A stretch of 64,000 nt of DNA from Protopterus annectens (GCF_019279795.1 NC_056729.1:1868068439-1868132438), one strand, 5' to 3'; shown: positions 46,421-58,700, numbered from the stretch's first letter. The notes: generated from the sequence alone by a model not told the origin. Numbers and translations: made by a program.

Positions 46421-46692
46421 TTTATTTATTTATTTTTTTTTTTTATTTATCATTTGTTGACCGGGAAAGTCCGACTAGGTTCCACAGAGCCTGTTTTCAG
46501 CGGAGGCCCGGGGAGAAATGCTCCAGATGCATGTCTTGGTAATGTGGGAGGAAACCGGAGTACCCGGAGGAAACCCACACAAACACAGGGAGAACATGCA
46601 AACTCCACACAGAAGGCACCCCAGCCGAGAAGCGAACCGGAGAACCTCTTGCTGTGAGGTGACAATGTTAACCACTGCACCTCTGTGCTGCC
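46421..46692 (-). mobile_element. V-SINE (DANA/HE1-type)
   Basis: Reverse strand: a tRNA-like head (GGCAGCACAGAGGTGCAGTGG with B box GGTTCGCTTCTC), the conserved V-SINE centre (GTGTGGAGTTTGCATGTTCT, GTGGGTTTCCTCCGGGTACT), then the tail GGAGCATTTCTCCCCGGGCC ending in an A/T run. The tail is the one on the L2-like LINEs here. A short flanking repeat (CCATAT at 46416 and 46691) may be the target duplication. The copy is complete. Confidence 0.9.
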
Positions 46693-46724
46693 ATATGTAA
46701 GTTGTTTAAGCAAATGTAATGAGC

Positions 46725-47445
46725 ATTCCATGTTATGTTGTTATGATATTTAAAATTTCAAATATATTTAGTGTAATAATCATATTTTACAATCATCTTT
46801 TATCTCATTTATCCCCTGCTGTTTCATTAGTCTACTACTACTATTACTTTCAAACCTTAATACTTCAGAGGTGCATTTGTTCCAAATTTACATTAGAATT
46901 ACTATCTATTCAATTTAGCAAGTACGTAAAACAACATTACTTATGAAAGCTGTTAATTATATGATGACATCTATGCATGACATCTCGACAAAACAAGTTT
47001 TTACTTGTTTATATATCAACATATAACATAAAAGTAACTGTATGCTCATCCCGCGTTTCCATATTTTCCCCATCCCATTCTGTTTTTAACTGTCTCTAAT
47101 TTGTGGATGACTCTTTATGCTGTTATGATGTTTGGTGTTTCAGGTATATTGAATGTAATTTGCAATCATTATTTTATCTCATTTATTTCATTACTGCTCT
47201 GTCAGTGTAATATTACTGTTGTTTTTAAGCTTTAGTATTTCAGAAATGCATTCATTCCTAGCTTACACTGTTATTAATATCCCTTCTGTTTAACAAGTAC
47301 ATAAACATACAGCACTTATGTTAGCTATTGACTATATGTTGATATCTAATATGATATTTTGGCAATAAGCATGTTTACTTGTTTGCATGTCAAAACTTCA
47401 AAGAGTAGTATGTTCACCCACTTCTCTTTTATTATATTATCTCAC
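46725..47445. repeat. Two diverged direct repeats of about 370 bases
   Basis: 46731-47060 and about 47105-47440 share order and words: GTTATGATRTTT, ATCTCATTTAT, TGCATTYRTTCC, AACAAGT and GTTTACTTGTTT. Clearly diverged. Origin not identified. Confidence 0.6.
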
Positions 47446-48880
47446 TCACATTACCTTTGGTTAGCTGTCTACAACTTGTAAAAATTATTTATGCCAGCAC
47501 TTTCCGATCTCTCTTAAGTAGATACATTTGGGTTAGTTTGAATAATTAACACAATTATTTAATTATTGTACCAATATTATAATTAGGAATTTGTTAGTTT
47601 CTATTGCACACATTTAGTTCCTTATTTGTAAATTATTTATTTTTCCCAAATTATTTATCTATAGATTCCATTACCACAGAGCATGCTTATCACAATATCA
47701 GTGAAATTTGAATTCAAACCAGCCAAAAATAAAACATTTCTGAAGTCATCTGTAATGATTGTACTTTGCAAATTAACTAGACTGTAACTATAACAGTTCA
47801 CTACATGTATATAACAAGATCTTGTTTCTGAGATAAGAAGCATGTTATATTTTATTATTTTACTGCAAGGAGCAAACCTATAGTCCAAAGAATGCTTTAA
47901 AAGAATTCAAAACCTTCAGTCAGTAATAACTTCCTTGTTAAATTTTTTTTCCCTCTGTCGCCGCTTTTCCTATGTGCAACCAGACTCAGATGACATTACA
48001 TCATCATTAAATGCTTCTGTAGTGAGCGCCAGCTCAAAAACAAGGATTTACTGCATAGCTCGTGACTTGCTTCTCATGAAGCTTGACAAACAAAATATTG
48101 CATTCGCGAGGTGAACATAACGCTTTTCAGGTATTTTCAAGCTTTTCTTAACTGTCGTACAAAGTTTACAAAGTACAAGTGTTGTGAAGTCTTAAAGGCA
48201 TGTAAAAAACAAAAACAAGTTAAGCAGGGTAACACAATGCTATTTACACTATAATATTAAAATTACACTTCGCAAGTGACTACAAAGTGCTGGCATTGCT
48301 CAAACATGTCTACACAGGAGATTTATAATAAAAACATGTTACGCTTGTTGGTTAAACAAGCCAAGGGCAACAAAAGTCACTAATAAGCAGCGTAAAGCTG
48401 GCAGTACCCCTTTCAACATCTAGGAACATCACGATTCCATTTTAAATGGCAGGCAATGCAATAAAGAGACACAAGCCGTTCCAAATACCAATCCAACCCC
48501 AAACGAGCAATACTCAACACATTATTAATTGAAATTAGATATGTCACAATCTTATAAAGCTCTGTCAATATTTATAATTTATGAGCCCTTCAATTATTTT
48601 TTATACTATAATCTATAAAAGAAATAGTGTTACATAACAAAGAAGAAAGAAGAAATCAGAAAGCTGTCACAAGTAACTAGTGAGGATTGTTATAGAAGTA
48701 AGAAAGAAGTATTAAATATTTTTAGTTATGAATATGTTAGTGTAAAATCTTACCTAATAGCTTGTAGTATTCAACATATTACCATGGGTAAAACGCCACT
48801 GAAAATTAGAATTTAGTATTTTATTTCCCTTAAGTTTTTTTGTCAATTTATCATTTGCTGTTGTTTTGCCATTTGTAGCT
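47446..48880. other. Unassigned sequence
   Basis: 1.4 kb with no recognised frames. 47945-48420 is less A/T-rich with several CpGs (near 47958-48120) and could be a promoter or leader of an element, but nothing confirms that. Confidence 0.4.
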
Positions 48881-49059
48881 TGTCTCTTTAGACTTGGGGT
48901 AGAGAGTTCCATATCTTCAAGATGCTTGTCACAATTAATGGTGTATTTGTGGAATAGATTAACACTATTTCTATGCCAATCTAAATCAATATACTTGTTT
49001 CAAAAAGTTTTATTATTCATGGGTGGGTCCTAAAGCATTGTCTATTTTTACAGAGTCTG

Positions 49060-49212
49060 CATTTTAATCAGCCTTATGTCCCTAATGCAATATTACTGAA
49101 CTATTAGGGAGGACAATTATTAATGCAGAAATCACTGCTGGTAAACAACTCTGCATTTCAGTGCTTCACCTACAAATGCAGTGCCTTCTGCCTTAAAGAG
49201 TAAATTACCTAT
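49060..49212. repeat. Repeat R copy 3, left part
   Basis: ACAAATGCAGTGCCTTCTGCC and neighbours match 32213-32285 of repeat R copy 1. It is interrupted at 49213 by the gypsy element, and the right part resumes at 57549. Confidence 0.5.
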
Positions 49213-49464
49213 TGTCGCTCATCTTGTGTATTCAAATAGGATGATGAGGCTGGGTGTTCAAGTCGTTTATTACACACAAACACATCAGGATGGATGACTG
49301 GAACATAAAACTTACATGAAGTAACTGACTGCTACATACATACATGATGTCACTCTGGCTGCTCACTCAAAGTGGCAGTCTTGCTTGCACGTGCTCAGTA
49401 CTTATATGCATGTGCCTATGGACTGGAATGGCTCTTAAAGGTACAACACACACTCTGATCTACA
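49213..49464 (-). repeat. LTR of gypsy element 2 (3' LTR)
   Basis: 252 bases, TGT...ACA. Pairs with 57297-57548. Confidence 0.92.
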
Positions 49465-52400
49465 TCCTCCCTCTTTGAATATTCTGTCATGCAAATGAAA
49501 ATGACAATACAATGAGCATGTAATTTATACAGCTATATACAAACAATTACAATGTCTAGGTTGCTGTGTACTTGGGTTTAAGTCTTGAGATACGACCTGA
49601 AGTCATAATGTTATAATTAGAAATGGATTTAGCAACAGGGATACTCATTGGGAATGTTCTTGTCCAGGACTTTCAGGGATACTTTCAGGAGCAGGAACAG
49701 ACAATGAATCATGCTCTGGAGCAGGAATATTGGACAGATCACTCTGAGAATTAGTGTCTCCATTACAGGTAAGATGCTGTAACACTGGCTCGGACACTGG
49801 TAGTAAATATTTTTGATTCCACCTGAATTCCATCCCTTGTGACTCAGTGACGTATGATCTCGGTTCTTCACACAGATGTTTCACAAGTCCTATTTGGTCA
49901 AATCCTTTTGCATTCTGAATCTTCAATATCTCTCCTACTTTTAATGGATTCAGAGGTTTTGTCATAGTCGGATGTTTGGGACAAATGCTTCTTTAGAAGT
50001 TGAGCTTTTACTGCTTGGTTGTTTTTAGCACTCGGAATCAACAAATTCTTACTGGCTGGTAATGTGGTTCTGGTTTTTCTCAACATTAACCTCTGAGCGG
50101 GCGAACCAAGTAGATAGTCACGAGGAATGTTCCTGGGATTAAACAGATTTAGAAAAATATCACTGTTGGCCCATTCAGATTTCTCCTACAGTTGTTTGCA
50201 CTTTGAACTGCATGTTCAGCCAAGCCATTAGATTGTGGGTATTCAGGACTACTCATAACATGAACAAAGTTCCATGTTTCAGCAACCTTTTGAATTGCTG
50301 ACTTGTATGCTCTACACCATTGTCAGAAATGGCTTTGTGTGGACTACCATGGATAGAAAAATGTCTCCAACTTCTTAAGGACAGTACTGGACATAAGATT
50401 AGGAAGCAGACCAATCTTGAACCAATATGAATAAGAGTCTACTAACACCAAGTAATGTTGACTATTCCATTCGAAAATATCTGTAGCTACTGTCGCCAAG
50501 GTAGTTCAGGAATTTGGCTTAGCTGAACTGGTTCCTTTTGTTGATGCAGTTTACTAATGTTGACCATTCCATTTGAAAATATCTGTAGCTACTGTCGAAC
50601 AAGGTAGTTCAAGAATCTGACTTAGCTGTACTGGTTCCTTTTGTTGATGCAGTTTAGAACTATTACAAACAGAACAAGCTGAGAGGGAGCTCTGAATGTT
50701 TTGACACAAAAGGGAAAAATACTAGACCTCTCACCCTTCTTTTGATAGAATCACTTCCTGAGTGGCCATGATGTAAGATTTAATATACTCTTGTTGCAAG
50801 GATTGTGGAATAATCACTTTTGGACCTTTCATGATAATATCTTCCATCAAGATTTCACCTCTGTAAGGAAAATAATGCTGCACATCTAGGGATAAACAAG
50901 CTTGCTCTGGCATTCATTCTCGACTGATGAAGTGGTTGAGCTTCTTGAGAACTGAATCTGAAGCTGTGTGAGTTCTAGGCTCATCAAGACATGCAGAAGA
51001 AAAAATTCTCACTTCCATGACTTCAAAATCAGGTTTCTCATTTTCATGCTGTTCAGTGTTTTTTCTGAGCGATCTGGATAAAGTATCAGCAAGATAAAGA
51101 AGATTGTCTTTTGTGTAAAGCAAGTGAAAATTGTACTTTTGCAATTTTAACATCATGTGTTACAATCTCATAGGAGCTTTGTGCATTGGCTTTTTCAAAA
51201 TAATCAAAGGTTGGTGGTCAGTCTCGATTTGAATAGGTCAGCCATAAATAATCATGGAACTTTGAACATGCAAACACAATTGCCAAGAGCTCTTTTTCTA
51301 TCCGAGCATACTGCATCTCAGTTTGGGATAGATTTCTGGATGCATAGGCTACTGGTACGCCCTCTTGAAGAATGACTACACCAAGACCAAACCTTGAGGC
51401 ATCACAGGACAGAGTTATAGGTTTGTGAATATAATAATACTTTAAGGTGGGTGATCTAGCATTTTTCTGTTTCAGGATATCAAATGCTCTTTGGTGTTGT
51501 TCCAACCAGAACCACTTTACATCCCTGCACATCAGCTCTCTTAGCAGTGCTGAAAGTTCACTTAAATCTGGAATGAACTTGCTCAAATAGTTGACCATGT
51601 CAAGAAAACGTAAGCATGTGACATCCGCTGGGGTTGGTATCTCAAGAATTGTAGCTTGCTTGGAAGGATCTGGTCGTAAGCTTGAAATGGTGAACAAATG
51701 ACCAACATAAGTAACTTCTTGTAGCCTGAATTTGCATTTCTGAGGATTTAGCTTAAGCTTCACTTCACAAGCATGTTTCAGAAGTTTCTTGAGGTTTCTA
51801 CCATATTCAACTTCACCATTGCCTCCTACAAGAATATCATCTACTATAATAGCACATGGATAGTCAGAAAAGAATTTGTTCCATCGCACGTTGAAAGACT
51901 TCACTGGCAGAATTTATCCCAAATGGTAGTCTCAAAAATCTGTACCTGCCAAATGGTGTACTGAAAGTGGTTAGCGATGAAGTTTTTTGGTCAAGTAAAA
52001 TTTGCCAAAATGAACCTTTTGCATCTAAGACAGAAGCAACAGTGGTGTTTGACATAAGAGCAGCAACTTCTTCGACTGTAAATATTGGATGATGAGGTCA
52101 TTTTAGTGTTTTGTTCAAATCTCTTGGATCAATGCATATTCTAATATCATCTGAGTTTTTCTTATGAGCTACCACCATGGAGGATACCCATTCGGTTGGT
52201 TCTTCTACTGGACAAATTACTGCTAACCGCACCATTCTGTCTAGCTCAGCTTTGACTCTGTTGGCTACTGGAACGTTCTCTGCTCATCTGGTGACTGGGC
52301 TTACCTCATGATCTAAACTTCGTGGAGTACACAACTGGGAGTTTCCTAAGTTGTCTTCAAAAAGATCAGTATAGTCAGAAAAAATAGTTTGTGTGAAATT

Positions 52401-53022
52401 TTCATTGTTACATGTGCTTACATGGTGGACTTTTTTATTAAATGAAAGCAGTCCCATTTTCAAATGGTCTCTAAGGCCTAACGATGACTGCATGTGCCTC
52501 TTGACTATGTAAAATTGTAAGTCATAATTGTCCCCAGCAGAACAACATGAAAGCACTACTGAGCCTTCTGTTTGAATTTCTTCACTACCATAAGCAACAA
52601 GCTTCACACACTTTGCCAGATCAAATTCCTCACCAGCACTTTCTTTGATAAACACTTCTGCTGACATAACATTGACTTTGAACCAGTATCAACCTCAAGC
52701 CCAACAGGTCTCCCATTAATCAGAACAGTACAAAATACTTCATTCTTTGCTAACAAATCTACCACACTGACTGTTTCACCAAGTACAGACATACCATCAA
52801 CATAAAAATAGGATCTCAGCTTTCTAATTGATCAACTTGCCTCTTGAATGCTCTCTTTTAATAAAATAATGTGCTCCTTTAGATTTACAGAACCTTTTGA
52901 CATGATTCCCCTTTTTACGTGTGTGACACTGCTGACTAAAAGCTAAGCACTTTTCTGTCTTGGGCTCATGGCTACCTCCACAGTTACTACAGTTGACTAT
53001 GGCTTGCCACAGGTTTTGGTGA

Positions 53023-55150
53023 ATCATAGGTTCATAGGTTGGTACTAGGCTATCAGCCTTAGGACCTATGCAAGCCTAGCCATAACAATTCCCTGGCTAT
53101 TTCTTCCCACGCTATTTACTTCCCTGGACCCCTGTCTAGCAGGGTGACTGACGTGATCCCCGGGATGAATTTCCTTTCTCCCATCCAATCGTCAAGGTTC
53201 CTTTTGAAGAGGGCCAAAGAGGCACTCTGCTTGATATGTATGGGCAGTCTATTCCAGAGTCTGGGGAGTCTCTGCATCAGGAACCTATCCCTCCAACATG
53301 TTGTGTTTATTGTGATGACAAGGTTTAGATCCCTGGAGCATGTGGCTCTGGGGGATTGGGATTTCTTTAAGTGTAGCATGTCCAACAGCTCTGGGTTTGA
53401 CATGGTCTTGTATGTTAAGCAGAGATAGCCTCTGAGTAGATGATATACGATAAGAGTATAGCTGGAGGTTTTTTAAGGTGGTCAGCGTAGGGCATCTGCT
53501 TTAGGCCTGTGATTCTTTTAGTGAGGTATTTCTGCAGCCTTTCCAGTTGTTGCAGATGTCTTTAGAGGTACATACCAAATGAGGCATTGTATTCTATAAT
53601 GGGTCTAATGAGGGAGAAGTACAGTGGGACAATGACCTCCTTTTTTCTGGATGAAAAGCCCTTAGTGATGAGGTGTGCCACATAGAAGGAGTTCCTGACT
53701 GTTGTGGTGATGTGGTTATCAAAGGTGAGACCACTGTCTACCTGTGTCCCTAAGTCTCTTATCACACTTTCGGTGTTTAGTGTACAGCCACCTATGTGGT
53801 AATTCATGGGTACATGTTTTTTTCCCAAAGGGGATAACTATACATTTCTCGGCTTTCAGCTTGAGCCCATGGCTCTGGCTCCAAGCATCTGTTTCTGTAA
53901 GGCCCTTTTGTAGAGTATCCACATAATTTGGAAATTCAATAATGGCTCCCAGGTTGCAGTCATCTGCAAACTTTGTTAGCCAGTGTCCCTTAGTGTTGGC
54001 CTGTACTTTAGAGAAGTAGATGCCAAACAAGAGCGGTCCCAGGACTGAACCCTGAGGTACTCCACTTGTCACTTGTCTGGAGCTGGATTTGGAGTAGGCT
54101 ACTTTTACACTGTGGGTTCTGTCAGTAAGCCAGTTGGCAACCCATTGGGTGATGTAGGAATTAATGTCCAGCTTAGTAAGTTTATCTATGATTCCAGAGT
54201 GGGGGGTGGTGTCAAAGGCCTTGGCAAGGTCTAGATAGGCTGTGTGGGACCACCTTACCCTTGTCCATGGCTCTGGAGACTGATTAGAAGTCAACCAGGT
54301 TCAGGAGACAAGATTGGCCCTTCATGAACCCAAACTGAGTGGGGTCCAGTGTTTGAAGGTTGCCAATGTCTTAGTTTATAAGTTCCATGATAATACGCTC
54401 CATGGCCTTGCAGATAAGGCTCGTCAGACTGATGGGATGGTAGTTTCCGGGATCCAAGGTGGATCCCCCCTTATGGAATGGGATAACTGTAGCTCTGTGC
54501 CACTCAGTGGGCATGAAACCTGAGGTGAGGCTATGATTAAACATGACACTTAGGTGAGGTGCTAGTTCATATTGTAATTCATGTAGTACACAGCCCGGGA
54601 TGTCATCTGGTCCCATGGATGCTGTATTCTTAGCTTTGGAGACTGCATTTTTTACCTGTGTGGCCGTTATTACCAGAATTTGGCAATCTTCCAGTATTGA
54701 GATGGGCCATTTAGGGGGTGAGAGGGGGGTGACGCTGGCACTGAATCGATCTGCCAGGATATTGGCAATATCCTTGGGATCAGCATATTTAATGCCATTC
54801 TGTTGTAGCTCAGAGCAGATCTCATCATTGCCATTTAGGTTCTTGACATAGTTATAGAATGCCTTGTGGATGTCTTTGGAATCTTTGGTAATTTTATTTT
54901 CATAACTAGCTTTGGAGGATTTTATGAGGGATCTCAGTTTCTTACTGAGTCTGGTAAGGGAGTTTTTTGCATCCTGGGATTTTCCTCTTTTCTGCAACAG
55001 TTTCTTCCTTTTATTGTAAAGTTTGTTTATGACAGGGGACCACCAGATTGGCTTCCTTTTTTTGGATGAGAGCATCTTGGTTCTATCCTCTGTTTTACTG
55101 AGTGTGCCCTGGATTTTACTGTTGCTGCTCTGGGTTTTGCTGAAGTGATC
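53023..55150 (-). mobile_element. CR1-like LINE inserted in gypsy element 2
   Basis: 3' tail AATCATAGGTTCATAGG at 53023, C-terminal domain (53403-53116), YVAHLITKGFSS and IRPIIEYNASFGMYL, FADDCNLGAI, GVPQGSVLGPLLFGIY, AYLDLAKAFDTTPHSG (54240), NYHPISLTSLICKAMERI and the linker NTASMGPDDIPGC. 5'-truncated near the end of the endonuclease (about 55150). Few breaks per kilobase, so it is younger than its host element. Confidence 0.88.
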
Positions 55151-55168
55151 ACAGGTTTAGCTAGAGAG

Positions 55169-55519
55169 GCCCAGGGTGTGACCTGTATCTTTTAACCTTG
55201 TGCTGCATAGGCCCAGGGTGTGACCTGTATCTTTTAACCTTGTGCTGCATAGGCCCCTTTTACCCTTGTGCTGCATACTTTTAACCTTGTGCTGCATAGG
55301 CCCAGAGGTGTGACCTGTATCTTTTAACCTTGGCAGCCTGAGGTAGGGTGTGACCTGTATCTTAACCTTGTGCCTTGTAGTTTAACCTTGTGCTGCATAG
55401 GCCCAGGGTGTGACCTGTATCTTTTAACCTTGTGCTGCATAGGCCCAGGGTGTGACCTCATCCCTTGTGCTGCATAGGCCCAGGGTGTGACCTGTATCTT
55501 TTAACCTTGTGCTGCATAC
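55169..55519. repeat. 42-base minisatellite
   Basis: About eight units of GCCCAGGGTGTGACCTGTAT plus CTTTTAACCTTGTGCTGCATAG. Two full units are adjacent at 55169-55252 and later ones are shortened or scrambled. It sits between the CR1 insertion and the gag remains of the gypsy element. Confidence 0.9.
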
Positions 55520-55783
55520 TATCAACATTAGCACTGGAAGGCACTGCAAGCATGCTTTTCTCATTTGCAAGCATATTTGTGTGCTTTTCTGTAAGCTCAT
55601 ATATTTGATAAATCTCTATGGTCTTGTTCAAAGTTAAATCACTGCCTCAAAGCAAAATCTTTCTCACTGCATCATCTGTAATACCACACGCAAGCCTGTC
55701 TTTTATCAACTCATCTCTTATATCACCAAATCTGCACATTTTTGCCTTGTTTCTCAAATCAGTTATATATGCTGCAAAAATTT

Positions 55784-56373
55784 GGGTCTATATTGATAAC
55801 TCGAACGTTGACTTACCCGAACACCTAAACGCCAACACATATTCCACGAACTGCAAATACACCAAACACCCTAAACCGCAAAATTCGAAAACTCGAAATA
55901 TTATAGTTGTCCCATTCCCCACATACTACCTAACTAAACAAACCACATAAATACACTAAACAAAACCCTACTTCTAACCCACTAAATCTTTCATATGCCA
56001 CCAAGTATGCACTTAACTTAACCCGCACCCTAACCCTAAGGTCTGTAACTATCGCACACTTACCTTAAAAAGCTATACCCAAACAAACTAAATAATCCAC
56101 ATGCATACACTTAATAAAACCCTACTTCCAACCCTACACTAAATCTAACATACATTACCATCTATGCACTTACCTTAACCCACACCCTAACCCTAAGGTC
56201 CATAACTATCGCACACTTACCTTACAGAGCTATACCGCAGAAGGGCCAACCATGATGAATCGATGTTTTGGATTTCGCGCTTCAGGACGATCTATGTTTT
56301 TGCGGTTCGATGAAGGCGTGTCGGCGTTTAGGTGTTCAGGTAAGTCAACATTTGAGTTTTCAATATAGACCCC
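55784..56373. mobile_element. MITE with 55-bp terminal inverted repeats, inserted in gypsy element 2
   Basis: Ends GGGTCTATATTGATAACTC and its inverse (CAATATAGACCC at 56362-56373). The 55-base termini agree at 50 positions. The interior holds two copies of a unit of about 145 bases (55938-56087, 56095-56236), each with ACCCTAACCCTAAGGTC. Noncoding. The target duplication could not be fixed because the flank is A-rich. Superfamily unknown. Confidence 0.85.
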
Positions 56374-56661
56374 AAAAGTTTCACCAGGCTTTTGATCTCT
56401 TGTGTAAACTATGTATCGTTCCATTGTAATATTCATTTGAGGGTTACATATTTCTCTAAATTTATGTTTTAACCACTCAAGGTCTTCCTGCATTTCAGCA
56501 GGTACCACAATATGGTGGTCTTCCCCCTTCCAAGCATACACAGCTGGGGCATACACAATGGCTTCTAAACCAGCTAGATTAAGCAGAATAAATGCATTTG
56601 AATGTGCACCTTTATCAGAAAAAGCAGCCTGTATGAAAATATTGTACTCTTCTTCAAACAC

Positions 56662-57296
56662 GAAAAAGCATCCTGTATGAAAATATCGTACTCTTCCTCA
56701 AACACACTCCAATTTTCAGCAACATTACTATCAAATACAAGTGGAGCAGGTCTGTGAAATCCTTCTACCATGCCAACAAAATCCCTCTATAATTATGTTC
56801 AAACACATAACACACCAGGTACTTGAAAAATATTCAACTGCACAACAAACTTTTTGAAATTACTGTATTCTGCAAAATAACTGTACTGTGGTACTGCACA
56901 CACTTGCCAACAATTTGCACACTTCTGATACTTCAAATAGTTAGAAGAAAGAGAAGCACATAGCAAAAACTGTGGTCATTTTCCCTTTTTTATAAATTTT
57001 ATGTGATTCGGAAGTTATTTCAAACATTTTTGTAAGCATTTTGAGTATTTTATCAATATATTGTAGTTTCAAACATTTTGTTTAATTAGAAATTCTTTTT
57101 GAACGTTCTGAATGCTTAGTTTTAAATTTGTTGAGTAAAAAATAATTTAAACAAGTTTTAGCACCTTGAATTATCTTTCTGACCTGTTTGCAAGTCGTTT
57201 GAGCATAGGATGATTCACTCCTGTATATTCCTCCAATTGTAACAACACAGCCCATGGTTTTGAAGAAGTTTTACTTTGGATCCCATTCTGACACCG
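56662..57296. other. Untranslated part of gypsy element 2
   Basis: Between gag remains and the 5' LTR. A/T-rich, with no other feature seen apart from the primer-binding site at its right end. Confidence 0.5.
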
Positions 57297-57548
57297 TGTC
57301 ACTCGTCTTGTGTATTCAAATAAGACGATGAGGCTGGGTGTTCATTTAAGTCATTTATTACACCCAAACATATCAGGATGGATGACTGGAACATAAAACT
57401 TTGACTGACTGACTGCTACACACATACATGCTTTCACTCCAGCTGCTCACTCAAAATGGCATTCTTGCTTGCACATGCTCAGTACTTATATGCACATGCC
57501 CATGGATTGGAATGGCTCTTACAGGTACAACACACACACTGATCTACA
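57297..57548 (-). repeat. LTR of gypsy element 2 (5' LTR)
   Basis: 252 bases. Followed inward by the tRNA-Leu-type primer-binding site. Confidence 0.92.
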
Positions 57549-57646
57549 CCTATGCAGCACTAAAATGAAGTGCTGTTGATACTGCCAAAATATTTCCTGA
57601 ACTAGATCAGCCATGCAACAGATGATGGCTGGCAAACAATGACAAC
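57549..57646. repeat. Repeat R copy 3, right part
   Basis: Continues the repeat R pattern after the gypsy insertion (CCTATGCAGCACTAAAA against CCTGTGTTGCATTAAAAA at 32286). Confidence 0.4.
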
Positions 57647-57860
57647 AGGTTCATAGTTACTAGGAATGCAGTCCAGGAGACCATTAAGCAGCCGAGCCGA
57701 AACTCCCAAATGCTCCAAAAGTACTGTCTGGTTAAGTGACTTGCTCAATGCCACACATTAGATAAATGAAGGTAGAAAGATTCAAACCCTACACCCTTGA
57801 CACAGGAAGCAGCTCATTAACAAGTTGTAGCTTTAGACCTCTACACTGACTGCCAGAGTA
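57647..57860 (-). mobile_element. CORE-SINE (MIR-like)
   Basis: The forward strand contains GGTTAAGTGACTTGCTCAAT, GCCACACATTAGATAAATGA and AAGATTCAAACCC, the inverse of the CORE/MIR pattern (GGTTCGAATCC...CCTTGGGCAAGTTACTTAACC). The head with a B-box-like word lies near 57780. The 3' end is CCTAGTAACTATGAACCT, close to the CR1 tail CCTAGTATGAACCTATGAACC. Confidence 0.7.
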
Positions 57861-58429
57861 ACAGCTTTTAATTACAGACAGAAATCCTGCACAAACCAGT
57901 CTTGAAAAGAAGATTCTATCACAATAGTATACAGTGACTACACAAGGGAGGCTAAGTATCAGAAATTTCTGATTATCACTCCAAATAATACAGAGTATAT
58001 GACCTGATAATATCATCTGCTTTACAGTTGCTGGAAGCTGAAAAGAAGGTACTGCAAAAATATATTACTAAAATGAAACATGGTTAAACTATATTGCACA
58101 ATCCAAGCCTATTAATGAATAAAGCAAAACAATTCTTGGCAACATAAATATTGTAGCAGCAGCATTGGTTCAATAATCCACAAGTCACACAAAATTATAA
58201 ATATTTTTGCATACAGAATACTTTTTTGTGTAGTGGGAACTGTCATGCTGGCAAGACACCTACATCTCATTTCTGACCTCCCTGTGCCTTCACTGTCAAG
58301 AATAGCTATCCCTTCTGGCATCACCCAGCAGAGTCTGACCTACTTGACTGACTAATAACGCTACAGTGTTGCAGCAAATGTTGACAGAATTGTCACAGTC
58401 AGGTCATGGACAAATAAGGCTCCATGCAG
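57861..58429. other. Unassigned sequence
   Basis: Nothing recognised; A/T-rich. Confidence 0.5.
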
Positions 58430-58700
58430 GGAAACAAAGCAGGCCCCAGCCAGCCATACCAATTTCCCATTCCTTGGCTGTCTACCCAATTACCTTAAAA
58501 TACTCTTAAAACTGTCAGTGTGCACACTATTTTCTTCTTATCTCAGTGATTTGGAGTTCATTTAAAACTATTATTTCAAATTTTACTGAAAAAACACAGA
58601 GCCAACTTTTAAACAAAACATACGCTCACATTGAAAAAAGCATGACAAACAGTAAACTTAATTTCCCTTGAGACATACTTAGTGAACATGTGTCTGGCAA
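58430..58700. repeat. Repeat R copy 4
   Basis: CAGTGATTTGGAGTTCATTT and CTTAATTTCCCTTGAGAC match repeat R copy 1 (GATGATTTGGACTTCATTT, CTTCTCTGCCCTTGAAAC). Diverged and noncoding. Confidence 0.5.

Larger units (their letters stand above)
49213..57548 (-). mobile_element. Ty3/gypsy LTR element with paired LTRs (element 2)
   Basis: LTRs of 252 bases at 49213-49464 and 57297-57548 both begin TGTCRCTC and end GATCTACA, and CCTAT flanks the element on both sides (49208-49212, 57549-57553). A purine-rich tract adjoins the left LTR. A primer-binding site complementary to tRNA-Leu 3' ends (GGATCCCATTCTGACACC) adjoins the right LTR. The reverse strand carries gag remains (about 56660-55520, zinc knuckle near 52980), protease, RT and RNase H (52800-51160) and integrase C-terminus (50086-49645). 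A CR1, a minisatellite and a MITE sit inside. The LTRs differ at roughly one base in ten, so it is old, with many breaks. Confidence 0.92.

Noticed and set aside
55169-55519. Array that could be mistaken for CRISPR
   Set aside because: Units are adjacent without unique spacers, unit lengths vary and the context is a vertebrate retroelement. It is a minisatellite.
56020-56200. Interstitial telomere (CCCTAACCCTAA words)
   Set aside because: Only two telomere-like units occur per block and they belong to the MITE's internal repeat.
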